Shown: positions 11,201-18,703 of the stretch, in pieces | Layout of the letters: every line of letters starts with the position of its first letter | Numbering within the stretch: the first letter of the stretch is position 1 | Origin: JBFWRI01 sp050248995 | GTDB lineage: Bacteria; Pseudomonadota; Alphaproteobacteria; JAIXQD01 | NCBI GenBank assembly: GCA_050248995.1 | Contig: JBFWRI010000002.1 | Coordinates: forward strand, 41,584 to 105,583 | DNA: 64,000 nt | Reading direction: 5' to 3' | Program-made: the position numbers and the translations under genes | The notes under the pieces: generated by a model | The model's input: the letters and a program-made list of their open reading frames with translations, nothing else | The model's database searches: none | What the model was told of the DNA's origin: nothing

Positions 11201-11668
11201 CACAAGACTATCAACGACATCACCGACCTTGTCGCTTTCGGGCGGTGTAAACATGCCGCCGCCTTCGGCCGCGTGTGCGGCGCTGGGACCGGCGATGAAT
11301 AATAGTATCGCAACAACAATCCACAACGCCGTTGCGATTAGCAGGCCCCACGTAGCGATAAAGAAAATATTTTGCGGCAGCTTGTCTTTATCACGCCAAT
11401 CAAATCGCGCGTACGTTTCATTAAACAGGTCAGCCAGCGTAAAACGCGCGCCCGGTGCGAAGAAGCGGTGGTTTGTTTCCAGCATGCCGCTGGTAACGAA
11501 CAGCGTTGCCAGCAGGCTGACAAACATCTGGAACGACAGGCCAATGGACTGTGTGCTTTTGCCAAGTTCCGGATGAAAGAAGAAGCGCGCCCAACTGGTT
11601 TTCTTTCCAGATGGATCACCACCCGGTTGTCCCGGGCCACCGAAATTGAAAAAGTTACCAAAATTCAC
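8234..11668 (-). CDS. dotA: DotA/TraY-family type IVB secretion inner-membrane protein
   Basis: A 1,144-residue polytopic membrane protein. Hydrophobic segments lie near residues 45-65, 98-128, 190-215 and 232-250, and again as a cluster at about 695-880. Two blocks match the DotA/TraY signature: the first runs through a membrane helix, AWEGKPLGG, then WAPLRLVLAIGLLVP; the second contains PLTPMIRFLLSTFSWLLAV, LEAIVGMPLFALAHL and LRPVLLVIGLI. Between them is a large region of about 400 residues, probably periplasmic. The C-terminal 190 residues are unusual: long Gly-rich runs followed by a charged helical region and an Ala/Pro/Gly-rich end. In Dot/Icm and plasmid Tra systems this protein is an essential membrane component; no other dot/icm gene is visible here, so a working system cannot be claimed. 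Confidence 0.85.
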   Translation of the reverse strand: MNFGNFFNFGGPGQPGGDPSGKKTSWARFFFHPELGKSTQSIGLSFQMFVSLLATLFVTSGMLETNHRFFAPGARFTLADLFNETYARFDWRDKDKLPQNIFFIATWGLLIATALWIVVAILLFIAGPSAAHAAEGGGMFTPPESDKVGDVVDSLVLQIEGFTLDGYTLGGEASGIFQELLRTMLGFYSRAILVFASFMVLYHVLHLVVTAAWEGKPLGGADQVWAPLRLVLAIGLLVPLGTGLNTAQYAVLEVAKLGSGLASRVWIAAADTFLPPEDPAEGERAPFRPSTTLGDHIHDLTLIRLCQIDINQKTLSGTGDSNLLTGTDSEVVRGHFNLLRFSGETQIKYGPGLDKNLCGTVKWPSPGETVAETITGPDRTTAEVIRQARTDMVTLIDIHFKAIDDAVCGFAGVLFAGRYSDANATTPNFTPLTAMYNAYPRTNLRWPQTMPLGIPVGQVGLSMTDERSRNCHGKPVPDTDIQAVAAIYAAVAEYEAAITEQADATYRAILSNLRTEMESDNPLGWMAAGSRYMRIAMAQKQIHDLYDLSPTVKLGSVFRSKTETDKLKCEGLGSVVDGVPNNRCRFMRSLRGADDSQGYAHAGKPYSAMVTNALQIGYEALEERPSMISNIVSLTDDRRFEPFDDGENETATAGGISGVLASIRNFFSFDKDYFMNLVAPSMRDPLPNLFAFGHALYWIALSFIGLSMIFGTGGLAMVFMMGPLLFSGALMLAFILPLTPMIRFLLSTFSWLLAVLEAIVGMPLFALAHLSPKAEGIMGNAKAGYSMLFSIALRPVLLVIGLICSIIMLTIGMFLLNWMFRSALDAVWGDGKVFVITSIIFALIYAFNAFSMCQASFKIIDEIANKSMGWFGQQGYSFYNAHSDINEAAVVDMAQGGMKAIGTTADAVHKSVVAPATKGLLKGGGGGGRGGSGDAVEDGDTPKISGRGSGGGDKGGGGGGKGGGGSGGGGPIGRMLGRAGATASSGLGHLGGKIASPVSRRMTAQGRIGEARAEARAEASEHWGRRSAAVKERARLTKELYAEPNAGRQAEIKGKIGEQQHIIEESESKFQEARKGATFTGGVQDRVEAVIKPSNSPPPAAPAAPAAAEPAPSGSGGANAPLGRGGGQDNGGGSNGGGVGGRGS

Positions 11669-11844
11669 GCGCGCTAACTGTCCCCTAACAGTATCGTCCC
11701 AACCCCATCATCGGTGGCCGGGCTAAAGGCGGGGTTAATTTCGCCCCAATATCTAAAATGCCAGCCAACCTTAAACGTTGCGTAAATATAACAACCTTTG
11801 ATTTTATTGAACTTTTTGCCTTAAGTGCTGCTAATAGGCTGATT

Positions 11845-12027
11845 TTATTTAAAGAAAGCTGCAGCGGCTGCGGTTTGTGCCTGCTTCTTGTCTATCTCTG
11901 CCTCGGTGCGGGCTATTTCGCCCCTCAGATCAGCCACCCGGGCCTTCAGGTCATCAATGCTGAGAGCGCTTAAATCGGCACCAATCGTGGCAATCAATGG
12001 TTTCGGGCGCGGACGATCATCTTCCAT
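11845..12027 (-). CDS. DUF1192 family small protein
   Basis: A 60-residue protein with the DUF1192 pattern found in alphaproteobacteria: an N-terminal basic PRPKP stretch, IGADLSALSIDDLKARV, a helix LRGEIARTEAEI and the C-terminal AAAAAFFK. It is probably a short coiled coil. It lies divergent from trcR with a 190-base shared upstream region and about 175 bases upstream of dotA on the same strand. Function is unknown in the family. Confidence 0.88.
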   Translation of the reverse strand: MEDDRPRPKPLIATIGADLSALSIDDLKARVADLRGEIARTEAEIDKKQAQTAAAAAFFK

Positions 12028-12217
12028 AACATTCTTATTAGCATAATTGGCTTGAATTGCCAGCGGCCCCGCGCTTATATCGGCCTATCCCAACAAGCAG
12101 CGTTTTTGCTTGGTGCGCTTCCGAAAACCCGGGGGCGCCATGCGGGTGAGATTTACTTAACCGCCGGGACGCTGTTGCGGGAACCGCAGAGCATGCCCGG
12201 CAAAAAAGGAGCAAGCC

Positions 12218-12829
12218 ATGTCAAAACAACATTTTCCGCTGATGCCGAAAGCAACCGCCATGTGGCTGGTTGATAACACCACGCTGACATTCAAGCAGAT
12301 CGCTGAGTTCTGCGGCCTGCATGAATTGCAGGTGAAGGCCATGGCCGACGGCGATGCCGGCAGCATGATCACACCGACCAATCCGTTGTACAACGGCGAG
12401 CTGGACCAGGAAGAAATCACACGTTGCGAAAAGAACGTGAACGCCAAACTGCACCTGAAGAAAAGCGAGCTGCCGCAACCGCTGGCACGCGCCAAAGGCC
12501 CGCGCTACACGCCGGTCGCCAAGCGTGACGATAAGCCGAACGGTATCGCATGGCTGCTGAAGAACCATCCGGAACTCGGCGACAGCCAGATCGTACGCCT
12601 GATCGGTACGACGAAGGACACCATCCAGAAAGTGCGCGACCGCACACACTGGAATTCGAACAACATCAAACCATCGAACCCTGTCCTGCTTGGTCTTTGC
12701 AAGCAATCAGACCTTGAAGCATCGCTGCGCCGTGCGCAGCGCAAGGCCGAACGCCTGGGCATTGAACTGCCCAAGCCCGAAGCCGCGAATGATGCAGAAG
12801 AAGCCGACGAATACGCAATCAACGAATAA
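12218..12829 (+). CDS. trcR: Cell-cycle transcriptional regulator TrcR (DUF1013)
   Basis: A 203-residue protein of the DUF1013 family, annotated in alphaproteobacteria as the cell-cycle transcriptional regulator TrcR. Two HTH-like blocks are visible: MPKATAMWLVDNT followed by LTFKQIAEFCGLHELQVKAMADG (residues ~10-45), and NGIAWLLKNHPEL, GDSQIVRLIGTTKDTIQKVRDR, THWNSNNIKPSNPVLLGLC (residues ~105-165). The C-terminus is charged (SLRRAQRKAERLG and an acidic end). AAGGAG lies nine bases before the ATG. A strong hairpin follows the stop. Assignment by family resemblance is firm; the regulatory targets cannot be read from here. Confidence 0.93.
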   Translation: MSKQHFPLMPKATAMWLVDNTTLTFKQIAEFCGLHELQVKAMADGDAGSMITPTNPLYNGELDQEEITRCEKNVNAKLHLKKSELPQPLARAKGPRYTPVAKRDDKPNGIAWLLKNHPELGDSQIVRLIGTTKDTIQKVRDRTHWNSNNIKPSNPVLLGLCKQSDLEASLRRAQRKAERLGIELPKPEAANDAEEADEYAINE

Positions 12830-12830
12830 A

Positions 12831-12859
12831 TGAAATGCCCCGCCAGCCGGGGCATTTCA
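12831..12859 (+). terminator. Hairpin terminator after trcR
   Basis: Perfect 11-bp inverted repeat TGAAATGCCCC / GGGGCATTTCA around a 7-base loop, starting one base after the trcR stop. It lacks a long T-run on the plus strand, so termination may be partial. It also covers the region just upstream of the next gene. Confidence 0.7.
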
Positions 12860-12873
12860 TTATGGGGCCCGTC

Positions 12874-13737
12874 ATGAAAATCATGCATATCCTGCTTGTG
12901 GTCATCATTGCCGCTGCTGTCAGCTTTGGCGTGGTGCGCTATACGCCGCAAGCCCAAACAACCGCCGCTGTCGACGAAACCGCGTATGACCGCATCAAAC
13001 GTTCTGGTGTCATTCGTTGTGGTTACGCGCCCTGGGAAGGTATTTTCACCATCAACGCGAATACCGGACAGCCGGAAGGGCTTGCCTATGACTATGTGTC
13101 ACTGCTTGCGAACTACCTGTCTCTCAAAGTGGAATGGGTCGAAGATACCGGATATGCCAACGCCGTTACAGCCCTGAACGCTAAACGCATTGATGTGTTC
13201 TGTCCCGGCATCTGGCCGAACGGCAGTCGTGCACGGCAGGCCGAATTTACTACCCCCATCATGTTCAACGCGGCGCACGCTTTTGTGCGATCTGACGATA
13301 CGCGCTTCGATGATAATCTGCAGGCCCTAAACAATCCGGCCATTACCGTAGCATCCCCCGATGGCTACACCGCAGCGCGTATTGCCGCCACTGATTTCCC
13401 GCAAGCCAAGATTTTCGGCATATCCCAAGTATCGGGCGCGGCCGACCAGCTGGAAGCCGTGGCTACAGGCAAGGCGGATGTCACGTTTGTCGATGTGGCC
13501 GCCGGACAGGAGTATATGGCCAATAACCCTGGCAAATTAAAGATGGTCAAGGCTGACAAGCCCCTGCGCGTCTTTCCCGTCACATTGATGGTCAGCGCGG
13601 GCGAAAGCCGTCTGCGCGAAATGATTAATACCGCGACCGGAGAAATGCTTTATTCAGGGGCCATAGAAAAAATAATCCGCAAATATGAAAAGTACCCCGG
13701 TAGCTACCTTCGTATAGCATCCGGATATGCCCAATAA
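12874..13737 (+). CDS. Periplasmic solute-binding protein, family 3 (paralogue 1)
   Basis: A 287-residue extracellular solute-binding protein of the SBP_bac_3 type (polar amino acid ABC transporters). I chose ATG 12874 because it puts a signal-type helix (IMHILLVVIIAAAV) at the N-terminus and has GGGG nine bases upstream; an in-frame ATG lies 12 bases earlier. There is no lipobox. Landmarks shared with four paralogues here are ETAYDRIKRSG, RCGYAPWEG, a Tyr-Asp in GLAYDYV, VEWVED, RIDVFCPGIW and AFVRSDDTRFDDN. No permease or ATPase gene adjoins it. It may serve the transporter encoded at 15595-17857 or act as an orphan receptor-like binding protein. Confidence 0.87.
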   Translation: MKIMHILLVVIIAAAVSFGVVRYTPQAQTTAAVDETAYDRIKRSGVIRCGYAPWEGIFTINANTGQPEGLAYDYVSLLANYLSLKVEWVEDTGYANAVTALNAKRIDVFCPGIWPNGSRARQAEFTTPIMFNAAHAFVRSDDTRFDDNLQALNNPAITVASPDGYTAARIAATDFPQAKIFGISQVSGAADQLEAVATGKADVTFVDVAAGQEYMANNPGKLKMVKADKPLRVFPVTLMVSAGESRLREMINTATGEMLYSGAIEKIIRKYEKYPGSYLRIASGYAQ

Positions 13738-13739
13738 AT

Positions 13740-13767
13740 AAAAACCCCGGCCAAGGCCGGGGTTTTT
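13740..13767 (+). terminator. Rho-independent terminator, bidirectional
   Basis: AAAAA-CCCCGGCC-AA-GGCCGGGG-TTTTT immediately after the binding-protein stop. The flanking A and T runs let it act on both strands, ending this gene and the small minus-strand gene at 13789. Confidence 0.92.
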
Positions 13768-13788
13768 GTCTCTTAGAGGAGAGAAATT

Positions 13789-13986
13789 TCAATGGCGCTT
13801 TTTGGCGCGGTTGCTGTTCGCAGCCTGCGTCAGCTGGAATATCTCCTCTTTCAGGTGTAACTTTTCCAGCTTCAAGGCATGTATCTTCTGTTCGTTATGG
13901 TAAGGATGCGCCTCTTCTGCATGTATGGCGACTTCAAGCGCTTCATGGCGGTGTTGCAGGGATTCAAGGCGCGGGGTTATATCCAT
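13789..13986 (-). CDS. YdcH-like (DUF465) small protein
   Basis: A 65-residue, highly charged helical protein: RLESLQHRHEALEVAIHAEE, then IHALKLEKLHLKEEIFQL. This is the two-helix pattern of the YdcH/DUF465 family, with the H-L-x-L-K-x-x-K-L-x-L-K-D/E-E-I core. A second member lies at 15343. AAGGAG(T) is visible about nine bases upstream of ATG 13986. The family has no established function. Confidence 0.8.
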   Translation of the reverse strand: MDITPRLESLQHRHEALEVAIHAEEAHPYHNEQKIHALKLEKLHLKEEIFQLTQAANSNRAKKRH

Positions 13987-14174
13987 AGGCAGACTCCTTC
14001 GAAAAAGGTTGAACGCAATGGCTGTAATGTCGTGGGAACACGAACAGCAACTAACATAGCACGCAGGTGTTTAATTTTCCGCTCATTCCCCGTGCGAATC
14101 TTCTGATTTCCAGAAAAGCAACGAAAGCGTGTGTTTTGACTATCCGCGTCAGCAATTATTTTATGGGGAAAATA

Positions 14175-15242
14175 TTAATCGCCAAAGCTAATGCCCAGTC
14201 CGCGCGCGGTTTTTACCAAAGTACCGTTCGGATCCACAGCCTGATATGCCTTGATCGCTTCTTCTACCGGTACAGCAATGACTTTCCGGTTCTGCCAGGC
14301 CACCATATGCCCATAACGCTCGGCCCGCAGCAAATCCACCGCCGCAATTCCGAAAGCTGCCGCAATCGTGCGGTCCAGATGACCCGGCGCAGCGCCGCGC
14401 AGGGTATGCCCCAGCGATGTCAGGCGCACATCCGCCTTGGTTTTCTTCTCCAGTTCATGCGCGATATACGCGCCGATACCCCCATAACGCTGCGACCCAT
14501 CAGCAAAGGTCTGCATCAGCTTTTCGCCGCCCATGGTTTTCACCGCCTCGCTGACGATCACGAGCGCATGATGCTGACCATGCGCGCCAAGACGGCCGAT
14601 ATGTTCGGCCACAGCATCAAGCGAATACGGGATTTCCGGGATAAGGATAACATCTGCCTGTCCGGCCACCCCTGCAGCCAACGCCACATGCCCTGCATCA
14701 CGCCCCATGACTTCCAATATCATAATGCGGTAGTGGCTGGCGGCTGTCGCCTGCAGGCGATCCAATGCCTCGGTTGCCACGGAAACCGCCGTGTCATAGC
14801 CGATAGCATTTTCTGTCATCCCAATATCGTTATCGACTGTCTTGGGAATACCGACAAACTTCAGGCCATGGGACTGTGAAAGCTTGTTGTAGATCTCAAG
14901 GCTGCCGTCACCACCCAGCACGATCATGGCATCAAGGCCTAGTTGCCGGTAACCTTCCATGACCTTGTCAACAAGGCCTGGTGTTTTAAAAATATCACCG
15001 CGTGAATTAGACCCAAGGATGGTTCCGCCGAGCCTCCCCATGGGGCCTTCGACATCATACAATGTAAGTTCGGCCGCCTGCAGCGGACGCGTGGCCAGCC
15101 CATCAGTACCGCCGGCGATGCCAAAGACCTGCCAGCCATGGCCCAGAATAGCGCGGCGAACGACAGCCCGGATGGCGGCGTTCAGGCCGCCACAGTCGCC
15201 CCCGGATGTCAGGACCCCTATTTTCTTGGTGCTTTCGCTCAT
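14175..15242 (-). CDS. pfkA: 6-phosphofructokinase
   Basis: A 355-residue phosphofructokinase, which phosphorylates fructose 6-phosphate at the committed step of glycolysis. I place the start at ATG 15242, giving MSESTKKIGVLTSGGD; the open frame extends 101 codons further upstream without similarity. Motifs are LTSGGDCGGLNAAIR (residues 11-25), GGDGS (110-114), PKTVDND (133-139) and GYDTAV (148-153), plus MGRDAGHVAL and IPEIPY farther on. The Lys in PKTVDND, where classical ATP enzymes have Gly (PGTIDND), is typical of pyrophosphate-type or trypanosome-type enzymes. The Gly after GGD is ATP-like, so the phosphoryl donor is uncertain. It stands alone between two YdcH-like genes. Confidence 0.93.
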   Translation of the reverse strand: MSESTKKIGVLTSGGDCGGLNAAIRAVVRRAILGHGWQVFGIAGGTDGLATRPLQAAELTLYDVEGPMGRLGGTILGSNSRGDIFKTPGLVDKVMEGYRQLGLDAMIVLGGDGSLEIYNKLSQSHGLKFVGIPKTVDNDIGMTENAIGYDTAVSVATEALDRLQATAASHYRIMILEVMGRDAGHVALAAGVAGQADVILIPEIPYSLDAVAEHIGRLGAHGQHHALVIVSEAVKTMGGEKLMQTFADGSQRYGGIGAYIAHELEKKTKADVRLTSLGHTLRGAAPGHLDRTIAAAFGIAAVDLLRAERYGHMVAWQNRKVIAVPVEEAIKAYQAVDPNGTLVKTARGLGISFGD

Positions 15243-15342
15243 TTGTACCGTCCTAAGCCGTAGAAAATTAACCAATTTTCTGGTATAAACTGGCCAACAG
15301 GTTACCACTCCCCGCAGGGATTGAACAGGAGCGTAGGAAGCC

Positions 15343-15555
15343 ATGCTTATGGGGCTTGCCGACGAAGATGATATTCGCGCCCGACTGGCGCAGAAACAGG
15401 AAGAGCACCGCGATCTGGATGCTGTGGTCGCGCGTCTTCTTGAAACGCCCGTTGTTGACCAGCTGCAGCTGACACGCCTTAAAAAGCGCAAGCTGGTCCT
15501 GAAAGACGAAATCGCCAAGCTTGAAGCGATGCTAATCCCCGACATTATTGCCTAA
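15343..15555 (+). CDS. YdcH family (DUF465) protein
   Basis: A 70-residue protein matching the YdcH/DUF465 consensus well: EEHRDLDAVVARL, LQLTRLKKRKLVLKDEIAKLE and the terminal LIPDIIA. AGGA lies a few bases before ATG 15343. It is divergent from pfk (about 100 bases between starts) and 40 bases upstream of the ABC transporter genes. The role is unknown; it is a short antiparallel helical hairpin. Confidence 0.88.
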   Translation: MLMGLADEDDIRARLAQKQEEHRDLDAVVARLLETPVVDQLQLTRLKKRKLVLKDEIAKLEAMLIPDIIA

Positions 15556-15594
15556 TCGGCAGCACTGTTTATGATGCGCCCATCGGGGGCACCA

Positions 15595-16464
15595 ATGAAA
15601 TTTTACCACTATATTCTTGTTGTGTTGCTGGCTGTAAGCGGCGGGTGGCTGGGCACAAAGATAACGCCCATTTCACAAAATAGCACCCCTGCACAGGAAA
15701 CCGCCTATGAACGCGTGATGCGCACCGGCACCCTGCGCTGCGGTTACTCACTGTGGGATGGTGGCATCAACGAAGACCCGAACACAAAACAGCTGACGGG
15801 AGCCGCCTATGATGTGGCGAATGCTATCGGCGCAGCTGCTAATATTAAGATCGAGTGGGCAGGCCGTGTCCCATGGGGTGATGTTGTTGAAGCGCTGAAG
15901 TCAAATAAAGTTGATGCGATCTGCGCCGGCATGTGGACGAATGCACTGAAAGCCAAACAGATTGCCTTTACAACGCCGTTTGCCTACCAAGGCGTCGAAG
16001 CTTTCGGTCAGGTCGGCACAGCACGTTTTGATAATAACCTACCCAACATCAACGCAACCGACGTCAAAGTCGCCACTATCGATAATGACAACAGTGATTA
16101 CATAGCGCGCGAGGTTTTTCCGAACGCTGAACGCGTTGCCTTGAGCCAGTTAAATAGCTCGGACATGGACCTGATGATGTATGTCGGCACACGCAAGGCC
16201 GATGTCACATTCACTGCGGTCGGGCTGTGGCATCTTTTTGAAAAAGACCAACCGAGCAAGGTCAAGCGTATCGCCCCGGGCCAAAACCTGCGCACCTTCG
16301 GCCTTTCGCCTGTTGTCGTTGATAATGCAGATCCGCGCCTGTGGCTGATGCTGGACGCTGCCGCCCACGAAGTTATGGATTCTGGTATCGTTGACAGGAT
16401 TCTGGATAAATACGACACTCGGTACCCAGATATGTTCCTACGGGCCGCGAAGAATTATAAATGA
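15595..16464 (+). CDS. ABC transporter solute-binding protein, family 3 (paralogue 2)
   Basis: First gene of a three-gene ABC importer. The protein has 289 residues and an N-terminal hydrophobic segment (YHYILVVLLAVSGGWLG) without a lipobox. GGGGG sits six bases before ATG 15595. The shared paralogue landmarks are present: ETAYERVMRTGTLRCGYSLW, a Tyr-Asp in GAAYDV, IEWAGR, KVDAICAGMW and FTTPFAY. The AFVR element is changed to AFGQVGTARFDNN. Its stop overlaps the permease start by four bases (ATGA), so the two are translated together. The substrate is probably an amino acid or similar polar compound, by family. Confidence 0.92.
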   Translation: MKFYHYILVVLLAVSGGWLGTKITPISQNSTPAQETAYERVMRTGTLRCGYSLWDGGINEDPNTKQLTGAAYDVANAIGAAANIKIEWAGRVPWGDVVEALKSNKVDAICAGMWTNALKAKQIAFTTPFAYQGVEAFGQVGTARFDNNLPNINATDVKVATIDNDNSDYIAREVFPNAERVALSQLNSSDMDLMMYVGTRKADVTFTAVGLWHLFEKDQPSKVKRIAPGQNLRTFGLSPVVVDNADPRLWLMLDAAAHEVMDSGIVDRILDKYDTRYPDMFLRAAKNYK

Positions 16465-17123
16465 CCGTTTTTGACATCCTCATCACCTACCACGAAGGCT
16501 TCCTGCAGGGCTTGTTTGTCACCCTGCAGCTGTGCGCGATTATCTGGTCGGTCGGCATTTTTGGCGGCACCGCGCTGGGCGTCGCGGCAGCTAACGACGA
16601 AGCGCTGGGTAAATTTGTCCAGTATGGTTCATTCACGTTGGCGGCCATCCCAACGCTTGTTTTCCTGTTCTGGCTACACTACCCGGCGCAAGCCGTGTTT
16701 GAGGTTGTGATCGATCCCTTCTACACGGCGGCCTTCACACTTTCGATTGTCAACCTGTTCGGTATGTCAGAAACCGTGCGTCAGGCCGTCAGGGATTTTC
16801 CGGAACAGTATCTGACAGCCGGGCGCGTGTGCGGCCTTGATAGCCGCACGATGGTCATGAAAATCCAGCTGCCCCTGCTGTTCCGCCAACTGTTGCCCAG
16901 TTACCTGACGGCGCAGGTGATGATGCTGCACGCAACACTGTTCGCCTCACTGATCTCGGTTGAAGAGATTTTCCGCGTGGCGCAGCGCATCAACGCCACC
17001 ATTTACAAGCCGGTTGAAATCTATACGGCGCTGGGCGTCTTCTTCCTGCTGGTCTGCCTGCCTATCAACGGCCTGGCTGCCTTCCTGAAACACAAATACA
17101 CCCGCAACATGAGCGAGAGATAA
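16461..17123 (+). CDS. ABC transporter permease, polar amino acid type
   Basis: A 220-residue inner-membrane permease with about five hydrophobic segments, starting near residues 12-40 (FLQGLFVTLQLCAIIWSVGIFGG). The cytoplasmic EAA-type loop is recognisable as LTAGRVCGLDSRTMVMK followed by IQLPLLFRQLLPSY. It overlaps the binding protein by four bases and the ATPase by one base (TAATG). It is the only permease gene in the operon, so the membrane channel would be a homodimer, unlike the usual two-permease amino-acid systems. Confidence 0.92.
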   Translation: MTVFDILITYHEGFLQGLFVTLQLCAIIWSVGIFGGTALGVAAANDEALGKFVQYGSFTLAAIPTLVFLFWLHYPAQAVFEVVIDPFYTAAFTLSIVNLFGMSETVRQAVRDFPEQYLTAGRVCGLDSRTMVMKIQLPLLFRQLLPSYLTAQVMMLHATLFASLISVEEIFRVAQRINATIYKPVEIYTALGVFFLLVCLPINGLAAFLKHKYTRNMSER

Positions 17124-17857
17124 TGCTGAAGGCCGAAAAGATATCCTTCGCCTATCCCGACGGCACCCAGATCTTCCATGATGTCGATATCACAGTCGGG
17201 CGCGGCGAGATTACGGCTTTACTGGGCCCCAGCGGCACCGGCAAGACCACATTACTGAAGTGCATGGCGCTGCTGGAGTGGCCGCAGCTTGGACGCATTA
17301 CTATTGATAGCAAGATACGCGATTTTCCGCGCGACCCCAAGTTATCGCTGCGCGAGCCGCCATGGCCCGAACTGACGGTTGTCTTCCAGCAGTTGTTCCT
17401 GTGGCCGCACATGACGCTACGCGAGAACATCATGCTGCCCTGCCTGAAACGCGACCCAGCCCAGACGGCAAAACGTCTTCGCGAGCTGATTGATATGTTC
17501 GACATGGGTCATTTCATCGACCGCTACCCGAATGAAACCTCACGCGGACAGCAGCAGCGCGCGGCACTGGCGCGGGCCCTGATGCTGGAGCCCAAATACA
17601 TCCTATGCGACGAGATCACCTCGGCGCTGGATGTCGAGCAGATCAGCAAGGTGCTGGACTGCCTGAAGATCGTGAAAGAGCAGAACGTCGGCATCCTGCT
17701 GATCACCCACCAGCTGGGCTTTGCCCGCCGCTCGTGTGACCATGTGGTATTCATGGACGGCGGCACGGTTGTCGAAGCCGGCGGCCGTGAACGCCTGATC
17801 CAGCCACTGACCGACCGTTTCGCGCAATTTCTGAAAATGGTTGAAGCCGCGCACTAG
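17123..17857 (+). CDS. ABC transporter ATP-binding protein, polar amino acid type
   Basis: A 244-residue ATPase energising the importer. Walker A is GPSGTGKTT (residues ~34-42), the Q-loop is VFQQLFLWPHMTLREN, Walker B is YILCDEITSALD and the H-loop is LLITHQLGFARR. The signature motif reads TSRGQQQR instead of LSGGQQQR; the second Ser and Gln are retained, the first Leu and first Gly are not. An insert of about ten residues (KIRDFPRDPKLSLREPPWP) before the Q-loop is longer than usual. It starts on the last base of the permease stop. Confidence 0.93.
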   Translation: MLKAEKISFAYPDGTQIFHDVDITVGRGEITALLGPSGTGKTTLLKCMALLEWPQLGRITIDSKIRDFPRDPKLSLREPPWPELTVVFQQLFLWPHMTLRENIMLPCLKRDPAQTAKRLRELIDMFDMGHFIDRYPNETSRGQQQRAALARALMLEPKYILCDEITSALDVEQISKVLDCLKIVKEQNVGILLITHQLGFARRSCDHVVFMDGGTVVEAGGRERLIQPLTDRFAQFLKMVEAAH

Positions 17858-17868
17858 GCAGCAAGAAG

Positions 17869-18702
17869 TTATCTGGGCGCCGTTGCCATAATATCCGGCG
17901 CATACTTCGCCGCCAGAACATCACCCTCGCCTATTGTTTTCAGGGCATCGATAACGGCATTCAGCGTATTCGCCAGCTCGTCTTCGCCAAGCTTTACCGC
18001 GATGACATTCGCAAAAACCCGCACCGGCTGGCCGCCCGCCATCACCAGTTTGCGATCTGCCGTTTCGTTATAGCGGTTGGCATTCGTCAGGTTATCGAAA
18101 GCGATGTCAGCCTTGTTCGTAGCAAGACTAAGGATGCTTTGCGAGGAGTCCGTATTCTGCGGCAGCGCCACCTCTTCTGCATTCGGGAAACGCAGGCGAC
18201 GCACATTCTGTTCGATGCTGCCATCGGTTACAGTAATGCGCACGCCGGGTTTATTTACTTCTTCCAAGGTTGCAAAGCGCTGGTCATCGGCGCGTTTTAG
18301 CGCATACAAGGCATTGTAATAAAGCGGATGCGTCATCAGTGCGATACGGGCGCGGTTACCGCCCTGCCATACAGGCACGCACATGGCGTCGTAGCGCCCG
18401 GCATTCAGGCCTTCATGGAAGTTGCCCCAACCTACTTCCTCAACCCATTCCAGCTTAATTTCGAGCTCACGGGCGATAGCGCTCATGAAATCGTAGGCTA
18501 CACCTGAATACTGACCTGTATTGACGTCTTTCAGCAAATAAGGCGGCCACACGATATAGCCGCAGCGCAAGGTGTTCGTACGCAGAACACGCTGCAACGC
18601 TGTTTCTTTTTCTGTGACTACTGCGCCGGGCGTCAGCGATACAACGCCCCAGCTGACAACAGCAGCTAAAAGGACTGTCAGCAGGATATGGAAAAACTTC
18701 AT
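17869..18702 (-). CDS. Periplasmic solute-binding protein, family 3 (paralogue 4)
   Basis: A 277-residue binding protein. ATG 18702 is chosen because it directly follows the TGA of the upstream paralogue (one base between) and begins a signal-type helix, FFHILLTVLLAAVVSWGV. The landmarks are ETALQRVLRTNTLRCGYIVWPP, GVAYDFMSAIA, LEWVEEVGWGNF, RYDAMCVPVW, ALKRADDQRFATL and LPQNTDSSQ. It forms a two-gene unit with 18704-19564 and converges on the ABC operon, whose ATPase stop is 11 bases away. Confidence 0.9.
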   Translation of the reverse strand: MKFFHILLTVLLAAVVSWGVVSLTPGAVVTEKETALQRVLRTNTLRCGYIVWPPYLLKDVNTGQYSGVAYDFMSAIARELEIKLEWVEEVGWGNFHEGLNAGRYDAMCVPVWQGGNRARIALMTHPLYYNALYALKRADDQRFATLEEVNKPGVRITVTDGSIEQNVRRLRFPNAEEVALPQNTDSSQSILSLATNKADIAFDNLTNANRYNETADRKLVMAGGQPVRVFANVIAVKLGEDELANTLNAVIDALKTIGEGDVLAAKYAPDIMATAPR

Positions 18703-18703
18703 G

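Noticed and set aside
14067..14879. 270-codon plus-strand open frame opposite pfk
   Set aside because: Antisense to conserved phosphofructokinase motifs; no ribosome-binding site or similarity.
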